This document shows positions 7,636-16,664 of a stretch of DNA of 64,000 nt, piece by piece (position 1 is the first letter of the stretch; the number at the start of each line of letters is the position of its first letter). The position numbers were made by a program, and so were the translations under genes. The notes below the pieces were generated by a model. That model saw nothing but the letters and a program-made list of their open reading frames with translations, made no database searches and was not told the origin of the DNA. This DNA comes from Plantibacter sp. VKM Ac-2880. GTDB lineage: Bacteria; Actinomycetota; Actinomycetes; Actinomycetales; Microbacteriaceae. The stretch is taken from positions 2,249,668-2,313,667 of the forward strand of contig NZ_JADKSJ010000001.1 of NCBI RefSeq assembly GCF_015351235.1, read 5' to 3'.

Positions 7636-9267
7636 GTGTCGAATCTGACACCTCAGAACAGCCCAGAAGACGACCCGCTGGCGGACCTCTTCACGTCCGA
7701 GCGGAACGCCGCGGGCTCCGAGCCGCCGGTACCGATGTCCCGTCGGGAGGCCCGCCAGCGACGCGAAGCAGCCGCCGCCGCATCGACGCCGGCCGACCAG
7801 GGCGACCCCGCGGATGCTGCGGACCGTGAGACCGCGCAGGCATCCGGCGAAGCGACCCCGAGCGCCACCGCGTCGGAATCAGCCCCCTCGGACCCATCCG
7901 CATCGGTTCCGACCACCCCGCTCGGCCCGCTGCCGTCCGAGCCGTCCGATGCTTCGCCGGCCATCCCTGAGTCGCCCGAGCCGAGCGCACCAACCCCGGT
8001 GCCGGTCCATCCCGAGTCGTCCGAGGCCCGTTCGCTCGGCAAAGAGCCGTCGCCGAAGCCGGCCAGGACGACGACCATCCCGGCGTTCGAGGACCTGCTC
8101 CTCGAGGACGACTCCGCCGACGACGCCGGCGCGCAGCCGATCCACCGCGGACGACGCCGCGCTTTGGCGGGCGGCGAGCCACCGAAGCGGCGCCGCGGTC
8201 GTCGTGGACTCATCGCCCTCATCGTCTCGATCGTCGTCGTCGGCGGTCTCGTGGCCTGTGCCGCGGTCGTCTGGACGAGCTACGAGCCGCAGATCCGGAA
8301 GGTGCTCGGTTGGGAGGAGCCCAACGACTTCGAGGGCGCCGGGAGCGGTGAGGTCGTCGTGATGATCAACGAGGGCGACATCGGCGAGGACATCGCGACG
8401 AACCTGCACGACGCCGGCGTCACGAAGTCGTTCGACGCGTTCTACGACCTCCTCCTCGCGCAGCCGACCCAGCCGGAGTTCTTCCCCGGCGCGTACAAGC
8501 TGAAGCTCAAGATGAGTGCCGATTCCGCCCTCGCGGCGTTGACGGACGAGGCGAACCGCATGGAGGACACCTTCGTGATCCCCGAAGGCACGGCCGAGCA
8601 GGACGCCCTGCCGTCGATCGCCGAGGGCACCGGCATCCCGCTGGAGGAGCTGCAGGCCGCGGCTGCGGACGTCGCGTCGTTCGGTCTGCCCGCCGAGGCG
8701 ACCTCCCTCGAGGGCTTCCTCTTCCCGGCCACGTACAGCCTCCCGGACGGCGGCGACGCGCACGCCGTCCTGCAGACCCTCGTGAACCGCTCCTTCCAGG
8801 CCCTCGACGACGCCGGCGTGAAGCCCGAGGACCGCTGGAAGACGATCGTCCTCGCCTCGCTCATCCAGAAGGAGGCCGGCCTCCGCGACGACTACTACAA
8901 GGTCTCGCGCGTCTTCCTCAACCGTCTCGACCCGTCCCAGTGGGAGAGCGGCCTCTTGCAGTCCGACGCGACGGTGGCCTACGGCACGGGGAACACGCAC
9001 CGCGTCTCGACCACGGACGCCGAGCGCGAGGACGCCTCGAACCCATACAACACCTACGTCCACCCGGGGATGGTCGTGCGTCCGATCTCCAACCCGGGGG
9101 ACCTGGCGATCGACGCCGCATTGCACCCGGCGGACGGGCCTTGGCTCTACTTCGTCACCTGGAACCTCGATTCCGGCGAGACCATCTTCTCCACCACCCA
9201 GGAGGAGCACGAGGCGGCGGTCGACAAGTGGTTGTCCTGGATGGACGAACACCCCGAGTACCAGTAG
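7636..9267 (+). CDS. mltG: endolytic murein transglycosylase
   Basis: 543 aa from GTG 7636, which has AGGA seven nt upstream; GTG 7630 is an alternative. MltG cleaves nascent glycan strands at the membrane and sets their length. An unusually long Pro/Ser/Glu-rich cytosolic region (about 1-185) precedes one membrane helix (about 190-215), then a LysM-like segment and the YceG catalytic domain. The catalytic Glu is about residue 413 in SLIQKEAGL, and the conserved NTYVHPGMVVRPISNPG segment follows. The disordered N-terminus, typical of Micrococcales, may contact cytosolic partners. Thirteen nt separate it from ruvX. Confidence 0.95.
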   Translation: MSNLTPQNSPEDDPLADLFTSERNAAGSEPPVPMSRREARQRREAAAAASTPADQGDPADAADRETAQASGEATPSATASESAPSDPSASVPTTPLGPLPSEPSDASPAIPESPEPSAPTPVPVHPESSEARSLGKEPSPKPARTTTIPAFEDLLLEDDSADDAGAQPIHRGRRRALAGGEPPKRRRGRRGLIALIVSIVVVGGLVACAAVVWTSYEPQIRKVLGWEEPNDFEGAGSGEVVVMINEGDIGEDIATNLHDAGVTKSFDAFYDLLLAQPTQPEFFPGAYKLKLKMSADSALAALTDEANRMEDTFVIPEGTAEQDALPSIAEGTGIPLEELQAAAADVASFGLPAEATSLEGFLFPATYSLPDGGDAHAVLQTLVNRSFQALDDAGVKPEDRWKTIVLASLIQKEAGLRDDYYKVSRVFLNRLDPSQWESGLLQSDATVAYGTGNTHRVSTTDAEREDASNPYNTYVHPGMVVRPISNPGDLAIDAALHPADGPWLYFVTWNLDSGETIFSTTQEEHEAAVDKWLSWMDEHPEYQ

Positions 9268-9284
9268 CGGCCGTGCAGGACACC

Positions 9285-10196
9285 ATGCGTGGGACGGAAG
9301 CGACTGACGGGGGCGAGAGCCGATCGCACCTCGCCGTGCTCGGGTCTCCCATCGAGCACTCCAAGTCACCGGCGCTGCATGCAGCCGCCTACCGCGTGCT
9401 GGACCTCGACTGGAGCTACGGTCGGCACGAACTCGACGCCGCGCGGCTCGAAGGCTTCCTCGCGGACCTCGGCCCGGCCTGGCGTGGCCTCTCCCTGACC
9501 ATGCCGTTGAAGCATCGCGCGCTCGAACTCGTCGACCACGCTGACCGTGCGGCTCACGAGACCGGAGCCGTCAACACCCTTCGCATCGGGTACACCGAGA
9601 ACGGCTCACGGCGGGTGGAGGGATTCAACACCGACGTCGGCGGGATCGTGCGTGCGATCGGTGCGGCGGGTGTCGACACCGTCACCGCCGCGGTCGTGCT
9701 CGGCGGGGGAGCGACGGCGTCCTCCGCGGTCATGGCGGTGGCAGAGCTCGGCGCCCAGGAGGTGCACGTGGCACTTCGCACGCCGGCGCAGGCGCAGCCG
9801 CTCCAGACGCTGGCCGAGCACCTGGGGCTGCGATTCGGTTCGGGACCGATCGGCGGTCGGATGCCTGACGCACCACTCGTCATCAGCACGCTCCCTGGCG
9901 GTGCGCTCACCGAGCCAGGTCCGGTCCTGACGCTCGCGCCCGGCGGGCTCCTCCTCGACGTCGCGTACGATCCCTGGCCGAGCGCGCTCGCGACGGCCTG
10001 GTCGGCGGCCGGAGGGTCCGTACTCAGCGGGTTGTCGATGCTCGTCCATCAGGCGCTGCTGCAGGTGCGGATCTTCGTGGACGGCGACCCCTCGGTCCCG
10101 CTCGACGACGAACCGGCGGTCCTCAGCGCGATGCTCGCAGCCGTCGACCTGGACGCGGCGGGGACACCGGTCGCTGGGGCCCGCCCGTCGAGATGA
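9285..10196 (+). CDS. aroE: shikimate dehydrogenase
   Basis: 303 aa. It reduces 3-dehydroshikimate to shikimate with NADPH, the fourth step of the shikimate pathway. The substrate-binding domain has HSKS (25-28), the catalytic Lys in TMPLKHRAL (K76), and N115/D117 in GFNTDVGG. The Rossmann part has [15 protein letters not shown] instead of a textbook GxGGxxxA. The start chosen is ATG 9285 with AGGA four nt upstream; GTG 9273 is possible. It is followed by aroC after 76 nt. Confidence 0.94.
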   Translation: MRGTEATDGGESRSHLAVLGSPIEHSKSPALHAAAYRVLDLDWSYGRHELDAARLEGFLADLGPAWRGLSLTMPLKHRALELVDHADRAAHETGAVNTLRIGYTENGSRRVEGFNTDVGGIVRAIGAAGVDTVTAAVVLGGGATASSAVMAVAELGAQEVHVALRTPAQAQPLQTLAEHLGLRFGSGPIGGRMPDAPLVISTLPGGALTEPGPVLTLAPGGLLLDVAYDPWPSALATAWSAAGGSVLSGLSMLVHQALLQVRIFVDGDPSVPLDDEPAVLSAMLAAVDLDAAGTPVAGARPSR

Positions 10197-10272
10197 CCGA
10201 TCGAATCACGATCGGCCGACGTCCAGCCTCCCGCGCACTGGTGGGTCCCAGCACTGTGGAAGGATAGGACCC

Positions 10273-11487
10273 ATGCTTCGTTGGCTCACTGCCGGAGAGT
10301 CTCACGGCCCGGAACTCATCGCCGTCCTCGAGGGACTCCCGTCCGGCGTCCCCGTGTCCATGGACGGCATCCGTGCCGACCTCGCCCGCCGCAAGCTCGG
10401 GTACGGCCGCGGCTCCCGCATGAAGTTCGAGGCGGACGAGCTGCACCTCTCGGGTGGCGTCCGTCACGGCTTCTCGATGGGCAGCCCGGTCGCGATCCGC
10501 GTCGGCAACACCGAGTGGCCGAAGTGGGAAGAGGTGATGAGCCCCGAGCCGACCGAGGTCTCCGAGAAGTCCCGCGGTCGCAGCGCGGCGCTCACCCGTC
10601 CTCGCCCCGGTCACGCCGATCTCGCCGGCATGCAGAAGTACGGCTTCGACGAGGCCCGCCCCGTCCTCGAGCGCGCGAGCGCTCGGGAGACCGCAGCCCG
10701 TGTCGCCCTCGGTGCCGTCGCGCGATCCTTCCTCGCTGAGCTCGGGATCACGCTCGTCAGCCACACCCTGTCGATCGGCCCCGTCCGCGTTCCGGAAGAC
10801 GCCCGGCTGCCGCTCCCGTCCGACGTCGACGCACTCGACACCGATCCGCTGCGCTGCTTCGATGCCGCCACGTCCGAGCGGATGGTCGCCGAGGTCGACG
10901 CGGCCAAGAAGGACGGCGACACCCTCGGCGGCATCGTCGAGGTCCTGGCCTACGGCCTCCCACCGGGGCTCGGCTCGTACGTCCACTGGGATCGGCGACT
11001 CGACGCCCGGCTCGCGGCCGCGCTCATGGGCATCCAAGCCATCAAGGGCGTCGAGGTCGGCGACGGCTTCCTCACCACGACACGCCGTGGCTCGGCAGCG
11101 CACGACGAACTGGTCCAGGAGGCCGACGGCATCGCCCGTCAGAGCGATCGCGCCGGCGGCACCGAGGGCGGCATGACGACGGGCACGGTCCTCCGCGTCC
11201 GCGCCGGCATGAAGCCCATCGCGACGGTCCCGCGCTCGCTCCGGACGGTCGACGTCGCGACGAGCGAGGCCGCGACCGCCCACCATCAGCGGTCCGACGT
11301 CTGTGCGGTGCCCGCCTCGGGCGTCGTGGCAGAGGCCATGGTCGCCCTCGTGCTCGCCGAGGCGGTGCTGGAGAAGTTCGGCGGCGACTCGGTCACCGAG
11401 ACGAAGCGCAACCTCGACGGATACCTCGCGGCGATCCCGTCGAACCTGCGCACGCGAGGCGACCACGCCTCCGGCGCCGATGCCTGA
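10273..11487 (+). CDS. aroC: chorismate synthase
   Basis: 404 aa. It converts EPSP to chorismate with reduced FMN, the last step of the shikimate pathway and the branch point to the trp genes found further along this window. Family signatures are present: [18 protein letters not shown] at the N-terminus, the [15 protein letters not shown] segment around residue 136, and the C-terminal [24 protein letters not shown] lies near the ATG. The stop overlaps the aroK start by eight nt, indicating translational coupling. Confidence 0.98.
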   Translation: MLRWLTAGESHGPELIAVLEGLPSGVPVSMDGIRADLARRKLGYGRGSRMKFEADELHLSGGVRHGFSMGSPVAIRVGNTEWPKWEEVMSPEPTEVSEKSRGRSAALTRPRPGHADLAGMQKYGFDEARPVLERASARETAARVALGAVARSFLAELGITLVSHTLSIGPVRVPEDARLPLPSDVDALDTDPLRCFDAATSERMVAEVDAAKKDGDTLGGIVEVLAYGLPPGLGSYVHWDRRLDARLAAALMGIQAIKGVEVGDGFLTTTRRGSAAHDELVQEADGIARQSDRAGGTEGGMTTGTVLRVRAGMKPIATVPRSLRTVDVATSEAATAHHQRSDVCAVPASGVVAEAMVALVLAEAVLEKFGGDSVTETKRNLDGYLAAIPSNLRTRGDHASGADA

Positions 11488-11998
11488 TCAGGCCGACGGG
11501 CTGCGGCTCCCGGTCGTCCTCATCGGACCGATGGGCTCGGGGAAGAGCCGAGTCGGCAAGCAGCTCGCGAAACGCCTCGGGCTCCCGTTCATCGACACCG
11601 ACAACGTCGTCTCCGGCGAACACGGCCCGATCGCGCGGATCTTCGAGCAACATGGTGAAGCCCGCTTCCGCGCCCTCGAGCGGGAGGCGGTCGCGGCGGC
11701 ACTCGGACAGCCGGCGATCGTGTCACTCGGCGGAGGAGCGGTGCTCGACGAGCACACGCAGAACGAACTCACCGACGCGCGGGTCGTGCTGCTGACCGTG
11801 ACCGAGCAGGCCGTGCTGGCTCGGGCCAACCTCGACAAGCGTCCGCTCCTGCGCGACGATCCCGGAGCCTGGTCCCGTATCGCCGCAGCCCGACGCCCCC
11901 TCTACGAACGACTCGCGGATGTCACCTTCGACACCTCGCACCGACCCATCTCAGGCATCGTCGACGAGCTCGTCGCCTGGGTGAAGGAGCCTGCATGA
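11480..11998 (+). CDS. aroK: shikimate kinase
   Basis: 172 aa. It phosphorylates shikimate at the 3-OH using ATP. The P-loop GPMGSGKS is at 16-23; the shikimate-binding Asp in FIDTDN (38-40), the Arg in FRALERE and the SLGGGAV strand are present, and the lid contains [11 protein letters not shown]. The frame opens upstream inside aroC, but ATG 11480 gives the family's normal N-terminus. It overlaps aroC at the 5' end and aroB (ATGA) at the 3' end. Confidence 0.97.
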   Translation: MPDQADGLRLPVVLIGPMGSGKSRVGKQLAKRLGLPFIDTDNVVSGEHGPIARIFEQHGEARFRALEREAVAAALGQPAIVSLGGGAVLDEHTQNELTDARVVLLTVTEQAVLARANLDKRPLLRDDPGAWSRIAAARRPLYERLADVTFDTSHRPISGIVDELVAWVKEPA

Positions 11999-13092
11999 GC
12001 ATCGAACCGACCACCTCGTCCGAGCGGACCGTCATCGAGGTCACGGGCTCCGCGCCGTATTCGATCACGATCGGCCGGGGGCTCGAGGACACGATCGTCG
12101 ACGCGCTCGGCACGGGCGTACAGCGCGTCCTCATCGTGCACCCGTCGACACTGGGGGAGAAGGCCTCGAAACTGCGCGAGTCCCTCAGCGACCGGTACCA
12201 GGTGCTCCTCGCCGAGGTGCCCGACGCCGAAGCGGGCAAGCGCGTCGAGGTCGCCGCGTTCTGTTGGGGCGTGCTCGGCCAGGCCGATTTCACGCGATCC
12301 GACGCGGTCATCGGCTTCGGCGGTGGCGCCGTCACCGACCTCGCCGGCTTCGTGGCGGCCACCTGGCTGCGCGGCGTGCGACTCGTGCAGCTCCCGACGA
12401 CGGTCCTCGGCATGGTCGATGCGGCCGTCGGCGGGAAGACCGGCATCAACACGGCCGAGGGCAAGAACCTCGTCGGCGCGTTCTACGCACCCGCCGCCGT
12501 GGTCGCGGACCTCGACACCCTCGACACGCTGCCGAAGAACGAGATCCTCGCCGGCTTCGCGGAGGTCGCGAAGGCCGGGTTCATCCGTTACCCCGAGATC
12601 CTCGACCTCATCGAGGCGGACGTCGACGCGGCCACCGATCCGACGACCCCGGCCTTCCGCCGGTGCATCGAACTGGCGATCCGGATGAAGGCCGACGTCG
12701 TCAGCGAGGACTTCACCGAGCAGGGACTCCGCGAGATCCTGAACTACGGCCACACGCTGGGTCACGCGATCGAGCACGCCGAGCGCTACCAGTGGCGGCA
12801 CGGTGCCGCCGTCGCGATCGGCATGATGTACGTCGCGGAGCTGTCCCGCCTCGCGGGTCGGCTGTCGGACGAGGTCGTCGACCGCCACCGCCGCGTCCTG
12901 GAGCTGCTCAGCCTGCCGATCTCCTATCCCGTCGGTCGCTGGAACACCCTCCTCGCCACCATGCAGCGCGACAAGAAGACCCGTGGATCGATGTTGCGGT
13001 TCATCGTGCTCGACGACTTGGCCAAGCCGACGGTCCTGCAGGGTCCCGAGACCTCGCTGCTGTTCGCCGCCTACCAGGAGATCGGCTCCTGA
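11995..13092 (+). CDS. aroB: 3-dehydroquinate synthase
   Basis: 365 aa. It cyclises DAHP to 3-dehydroquinate, the second step of the pathway, using NAD+ and a divalent metal. Clear family segments are GFGGGAVTDLAGFVAATWLRG (NAD-binding region), QLPTTVLGMVDAAVGGKTGIN, and the metal ligands in the GHTLGHAIEH motif (about residues 253-262). The ATG overlaps the aroK stop as ATGA, so the two are translationally coupled. DAHP synthase and EPSP synthase (aroA) are not in this window. Confidence 0.98.
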   Translation: MSIEPTTSSERTVIEVTGSAPYSITIGRGLEDTIVDALGTGVQRVLIVHPSTLGEKASKLRESLSDRYQVLLAEVPDAEAGKRVEVAAFCWGVLGQADFTRSDAVIGFGGGAVTDLAGFVAATWLRGVRLVQLPTTVLGMVDAAVGGKTGINTAEGKNLVGAFYAPAAVVADLDTLDTLPKNEILAGFAEVAKAGFIRYPEILDLIEADVDAATDPTTPAFRRCIELAIRMKADVVSEDFTEQGLREILNYGHTLGHAIEHAERYQWRHGAAVAIGMMYVAELSRLAGRLSDEVVDRHRRVLELLSLPISYPVGRWNTLLATMQRDKKTRGSMLRFIVLDDLAKPTVLQGPETSLLFAAYQEIGS

Positions 13093-13132
13093 TCGACACC
13101 CACGCGCGCCCCGAGCGCTCGTCCCGAACGGA

Positions 13133-13138
13133 TACCCT
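13133..13138 (+). promoter_or_regulatory. leaderless -10 of aroQ
   Basis: TACCCT ends six nt before the ATG at 13145. There is no ribosome binding site between them. This suggests aroQ also has its own leaderless transcript in addition to read-through from aroB. Confidence 0.5.
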
Positions 13139-13144
13139 CGACAC

Positions 13145-13588
13145 ATGACCACCGTGCTCGTCCTCAACGGACCGAATCTCGGACGCCTCGGCAGCCGCGA
13201 ACCCGACGTCTACGGCTCGGCCGACCTCGACGCGCTGCGCACCGTGCTCGAGGGGGAGGCGGACTCCGGGACGCGGATCGACCTGCGCCAGACGGACGAC
13301 GAGGGCGAACTCATCGGCTGGCTCCACGAGGCCGTTGATGCACGGACACCCGTGATCCTGAATCCGGCCGCGTTCACGCATTACAGCTACGGCCTCCGGG
13401 ATGCCGCGGCCATGGTCACCAAAGCGGGCCTCATCCTCGTCGAGGTGCACCTGTCGAATCCGCACGCCCGGGAGGTCTTCCGGCACACGAGTGTCATCTC
13501 GGCGGTCGCGACCGGGGTGATCGCCGGATTCGGGTTCGACTCCTACCGTCTGGCCCTCGACCTCGTGGTGCGGCGCAGCGCCGCCTGA
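13145..13588 (+). CDS. aroQ: 3-dehydroquinate dehydratase, type II
   Basis: 147 aa, typical for the dodecameric type II enzyme, which dehydrates 3-dehydroquinate to 3-dehydroshikimate (third step). Signatures are [18 protein letters not shown] at the N-terminus (flexible lid with the catalytic Arg and Tyr), [15 protein letters not shown], and [20 protein letters not shown] near the C-terminus. The ATG is placed by the leaderless -10 and by the canonical N-terminus. With aroE, aroC, aroK and aroB it gives five of the seven shikimate-pathway steps in one run. Confidence 0.97.
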   Translation: MTTVLVLNGPNLGRLGSREPDVYGSADLDALRTVLEGEADSGTRIDLRQTDDEGELIGWLHEAVDARTPVILNPAAFTHYSYGLRDAAAMVTKAGLILVEVHLSNPHAREVFRHTSVISAVATGVIAGFGFDSYRLALDLVVRRSAA

Positions 13589-13644
13589 CGACCGACACGG
13601 CCCGGAACGCCACGGCCGCGTTGGTCAGCGGTCCTCCCAGCGGT

Positions 13645-13650
13645 TACACT
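13645..13650 (+). promoter_or_regulatory. -10 hexamer of the efp promoter
   Basis: TACACT lies 54 nt before the efp ATG, giving a predicted leader of about 48 nt. It probably drives efp-nusB and the VOC gene. Confidence 0.45.
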
Positions 13651-13704
13651 CGTTCGTTGGGTCGTATCCGGCCGCACACTTTCCACGAACGGACATTCTC
13701 GCGC

Positions 13705-14268
13705 ATGGCTTCTACCGCTGACATCAAGAACGGCATCGTCCTGAACATCGACGGGCAGCTCTGGACGGTGATCGAGTTCCAGCACGTCAAGCCGGGCAAG
13801 GGTGGCGCGTTCGTCCGCACCAAGATGAAGAACATCATGACCGGCAAGGTCGTCGACAAGACGTACAACGCGGGCACGAAGATCGACGTCGAGAACGTCG
13901 ACCGCCGCGATTTCACGTACCTGTACGCGGACGGCGACTCCTTCGTGTTCATGGACAAGAGCGACTACGACCAGATCACGATCCCCGCCGTCGTCGTCGG
14001 TGACACCAAGAACTTCCTCCTGGAGAACCAGGACGTCACGGTCGCCCTCAACAACGGCAACCCGCTGTACGTCGAGCTCCCCGCGTCGGTCATCCTCGAG
14101 GTCACCTACACGGAGCCCGGTCTCCAGGGCGACCGCTCGACCGGTGGCACGAAGCCGGCGACCGTCGAGACCGGCTACGAGATCCAGGTCCCGCTGTTCC
14201 TCGAGACCGGCACCAAGGTCAAGGTCGACACCCGCACGGGTGACTACCTCGGTCGCGTCAACGAGTGA
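13705..14268 (+). CDS. efp: elongation factor P
   Basis: 187 aa, full length, with three beta-barrel domains. EF-P enters the ribosomal E site and relieves stalling at polyproline. The tip loop reads PGKGG (30-34) with Lys32 at the position modified in some bacteria. Many actinobacteria carry the PGKGP form, which works unmodified; the last residue here is Gly, so modification status cannot be deduced. The ATG is preceded by a -10 about 54 nt upstream but no strong Shine-Dalgarno. The stop overlaps nusB (GTGA). Confidence 0.97.
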   Translation: MASTADIKNGIVLNIDGQLWTVIEFQHVKPGKGGAFVRTKMKNIMTGKVVDKTYNAGTKIDVENVDRRDFTYLYADGDSFVFMDKSDYDQITIPAVVVGDTKNFLLENQDVTVALNNGNPLYVELPASVILEVTYTEPGLQGDRSTGGTKPATVETGYEIQVPLFLETGTKVKVDTRTGDYLGRVNE

Positions 14269-14681
14269 GCGCTCGCACCAAGGCGCGGAAGCGCGCCCTC
14301 GATCTCCTGTACCAAGCCGACGTCCGTCAGCAGACCCTCGCCGAGGTCCTCTCGGCTGAGGCGGCACGTGCGGTCAGCGAACCCGACCGCCAGGCCTCCT
14401 GGCTGTACGCCCGTGAGATCGTCGACGGCGTCGGCGACCACGCCGAGGAGATCGACGAGCAGATCGAGACGTACGCCCAGGGCTGGACCCTCGCGCGGAT
14501 GCCGACGGTCGACCGCGCCATCCTCCGGATCGCCATCTGGGAGATCCTGTTCAACGACGAGGTGCCGCACGGCGTCGCCATCGACGAAGCGGTCGAGGCG
14601 GCCAAGACGCTGTCGACCGACGACTCGGCGGGGTTCATCAACGGGCTCCTCGGCAAGATCTCGCAGATCAACCCGCGATGA
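14265..14681 (+). CDS. nusB: transcription antitermination factor NusB
   Basis: 138 aa, all-helical. NusB binds boxA RNA with NusE (S10) to support rRNA antitermination. The N-terminus [20 protein letters not shown] is the basic RNA-binding helix, and the C-terminal half has the conserved [18 protein letters not shown] and [14 protein letters not shown] segments. The GTG start overlaps the efp stop as GTGA, and the stop overlaps the next gene as ATGA. The efp-nusB pair upstream of the pyr operon is the usual actinobacterial order. Confidence 0.96.
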   Translation: MSARTKARKRALDLLYQADVRQQTLAEVLSAEAARAVSEPDRQASWLYAREIVDGVGDHAEEIDEQIETYAQGWTLARMPTVDRAILRIAIWEILFNDEVPHGVAIDEAVEAAKTLSTDDSAGFINGLLGKISQINPR

Positions 14682-15094
14682 CCGTGGGCGACGAGACCAG
14701 CCGGGCTCTCCCGCTGAAGCGCGTGCACCACATCGCGATCATCGCAAGCGACTACGAGCGGTCGAAGCGCTTCTACACCTCCGTGCTCGGCTGCGAGCTG
14801 ATCACCGAGGTGTACCGCGCGGAGCGTGACTCCTGGATGGGCGACCTCGCCCTGAACGGCGAATACCTCATCGAGCTGTTCTCCTTCCCGGATCCGCCGG
14901 CGCGCGCATCAGGGCCGGAAGCGCTCGGCCTGCGGCACCTCGCGTTCGCGGTCGACGACGTCGACGCCGGCCGTGCCCGTCTGGTCGAGCTGGGTGTCCG
15001 CGTCGAAGAGGTCCGGATCGATCCGCACACCTCGCGGAAGATGCTGTTCTTCTTCGACCCCGACGGTCTCCCGTTGGAGCTCTACGAGGCCTGA
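14678..15094 (+). CDS. VOC superfamily glyoxalase-like metalloprotein
   Basis: 138 aa. A single VOC (beta-alpha-beta-beta-beta) domain pair with RVHHIAIIASDYERSKRFYT at the N-terminal strand, then LGLRHLAFAVDDVDAG and the C-terminal FFFDPDGLPLELYE. Putative metal ligands are His17, Glu65 and the final Glu in LELYE. It resembles the SMU1112c/YaeR-type subgroup, whose substrate is not established. It overlaps nusB by ATGA, so it is translated with it, although no functional link to transcription is evident. It could be a glyoxalase I-like enzyme or a metal-binding protein; the substrate is unknown. Confidence 0.85.
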   Translation: MTVGDETSRALPLKRVHHIAIIASDYERSKRFYTSVLGCELITEVYRAERDSWMGDLALNGEYLIELFSFPDPPARASGPEALGLRHLAFAVDDVDAGRARLVELGVRVEEVRIDPHTSRKMLFFFDPDGLPLELYEA

Positions 15095-15103
15095 TCCGGC
15101 TGC

Positions 15104-15109
15104 TAGGCT
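15104..15109 (+). promoter_or_regulatory. -10 hexamer of the pyr operon
   Basis: TAGGCT lies ten nt after the VOC gene stop. It predicts transcription start near 15116 and a leader of about 53 nt that holds the PyrR site. Confidence 0.5.
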
Positions 15110-15130
15110 CGGGTGTTGACCAAGACAACC

Positions 15131-15160
15131 TTTAAGACCGTCCAGAGAGGCGGAGAAGGG
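15131..15160 (+). promoter_or_regulatory. PyrR-binding RNA loop overlapping the pyrR ribosome binding site
   Basis: The segment TTTAAGACCGTCCAGAGAGG followed by CGGAGAAGGG matches the Bacillus PyrR-binding hairpin, including the GTCCAGAGAGG loop and the trailing GAGAAGG. The GAGAAGGGAG here is also the ribosome binding site of pyrR. UMP-loaded PyrR should therefore mask initiation, as reported for mycobacteria, instead of causing attenuation: no separate terminator is visible in the leader. Confidence 0.85.
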
Positions 15161-15168
15161 AGTCGGCG

Positions 15169-15708
15169 ATGAGCGCACGTACCGTGCTGCACGAAGCTGA
15201 CATCACGCGGGCGTTGACTCGGATCTCCCACGAGATCCTCGAGTCCAACCGCGGAGCGGACGACCTCGTCATCCTCGGCATCCCCACCCGCGGGGTCATC
15301 CTCGCAAAGCGGATCGCCGCCTCGATCTCCGCCATCTCCGGCGCGACCATCCGCTCCGGTGCCCTCGACGTCACGATGTACCGCGACGATCTGGCGAAGC
15401 ACCCGACCCGTGCACCGCAGCCGACGACGCTCCCACCGGAGGGCATCGACGGCCGCACGGTCGTCCTCGTCGACGATGTCCTGTACTCGGGACGCACGAT
15501 CCGCGCCGCCCTCGACGCCCTCACGGACCTCGGCCGCCCGCGCGTCGTGCGGCTCGCCGCCCTCGTCGACCGCGGCCACCGCGAACTCCCGATCCGACCC
15601 GACTTCGTGGGCAAGAACCTGCCGTCCTCACAGGCGGAGCGCATCTACGTCAGGCTCGCCGAGTTCGACGGGGTCGACGCGGTCACGATCGAGGGGAGCG
15701 GCGAGTGA
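15169..15708 (+). CDS. pyrR: bifunctional pyr operon regulator / uracil phosphoribosyltransferase
   Basis: 179 aa. PyrR binds pyr mRNA when loaded with UMP and has a minor UPRTase activity. The PRPP-binding motif [13 protein letters not shown] is at 98-110, and the [14 protein letters not shown] loop lies near 37-50. The ATG is preceded by GAGAAGGGAG, which is part of the PyrR RNA target, so the gene should regulate its own translation and that of the coupled genes. It heads pyrB-pyrC-PH protein-carA-carB-pyrF, and pyrB overlaps as GTGA. Confidence 0.97.
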   Translation: MSARTVLHEADITRALTRISHEILESNRGADDLVILGIPTRGVILAKRIAASISAISGATIRSGALDVTMYRDDLAKHPTRAPQPTTLPPEGIDGRTVVLVDDVLYSGRTIRAALDALTDLGRPRVVRLAALVDRGHRELPIRPDFVGKNLPSSQAERIYVRLAEFDGVDAVTIEGSGE

Positions 15709-16664
15709 GGCACCTGCTGTCGACGAAGACGCTGACGCGCGACGAGGCGATCGAGATCCTCGACGTCGCCGAGGACATGGCCGACACGCAGTCGCGCGAG
15801 GTCAGGAAGCTTCCGACGCTCCGAGGCAAGACGGTCGTGAACCTGTTCTTCGAGGACTCGACCCGCACCAGGATCTCCTTCGAGGCTGCGGCGAAGCGGT
15901 TGTCGGCCGATGTGATCACCTTCAGCGCCAAGGGGTCGAGCGTCTCGAAGGGCGAGAGCCTCAAGGACACCGCGCAGACGCTCGCCGCCATGCACGCCGA
16001 CGCCGTCGTGATCCGGCACTCCGCCTCAGGGGCTCCGCAGACGCTCGCGGACAGCGGGTGGATCGACGCCGGCATCCTCAACGCGGGTGACGGCACGCAC
16101 GAGCACCCGACGCAGGCCCTCCTCGACGCGTTCACGATGCGTAAGCGCATCCACGGTGGCGGGTCACGCGGACGGGCGCTCGACGGCGTCGCGGTGACGA
16201 TCGTCGGTGACATCCTCCACTCGCGCGTCGCCCGCTCGAACGTCTGGTTGCTGGACACCCTCGGCGCCGAGGTCACCCTCGTCGCCCCGCCGACGCTGCT
16301 CCCGGTGGACCTCGGCCCCTGGCCGGCGACCGTCCGCTACGACCTGGACGACGCCATCGCCCAGCGCCCCGACGTCCTGATGATGCTCCGGATCCAGTCC
16401 GAACGCATGCAGGCCGCCTTTTTCCCGAACAGCCGGGAGTATTCCAGGCGCTGGGGGCTCGACGATGAACGGCTCGCGCGCCTCGACCCGGCTAGCATTG
16501 TCATGCACCCCGGACCGATGAACCGCGGACTGGAGATCTCGTCCGGGGCAGCTGACTCGCCCCGGTCCACCGTCCTCGAACAGGTCGCCAACGGGGTGTC
16601 GGTCCGGATGGCCGCGCTGTACCTGCTGCTGTCCGGCGATCGAGAGGAATCCACCCGTGTCTGA
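15705..16664 (+). CDS. pyrB: aspartate carbamoyltransferase, catalytic subunit
   Basis: 319 aa. It condenses carbamoyl phosphate with aspartate, the committed step of pyrimidine synthesis. The carbamoyl-phosphate loop STRTR is at 52-56; [10 protein letters not shown] (about residue 130), the KGES loop around 84 and the [11 protein letters not shown] segment near the C-terminus are conserved. No regulatory subunit (pyrI) is present, as expected in actinobacteria. The GTG start overlaps the pyrR stop, and the 3' end overlaps pyrC by eight nt. Confidence 0.98.
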   Translation: MRHLLSTKTLTRDEAIEILDVAEDMADTQSREVRKLPTLRGKTVVNLFFEDSTRTRISFEAAAKRLSADVITFSAKGSSVSKGESLKDTAQTLAAMHADAVVIRHSASGAPQTLADSGWIDAGILNAGDGTHEHPTQALLDAFTMRKRIHGGGSRGRALDGVAVTIVGDILHSRVARSNVWLLDTLGAEVTLVAPPTLLPVDLGPWPATVRYDLDDAIAQRPDVLMMLRIQSERMQAAFFPNSREYSRRWGLDDERLARLDPASIVMHPGPMNRGLEISSGAADSPRSTVLEQVANGVSVRMAALYLLLSGDREESTRV

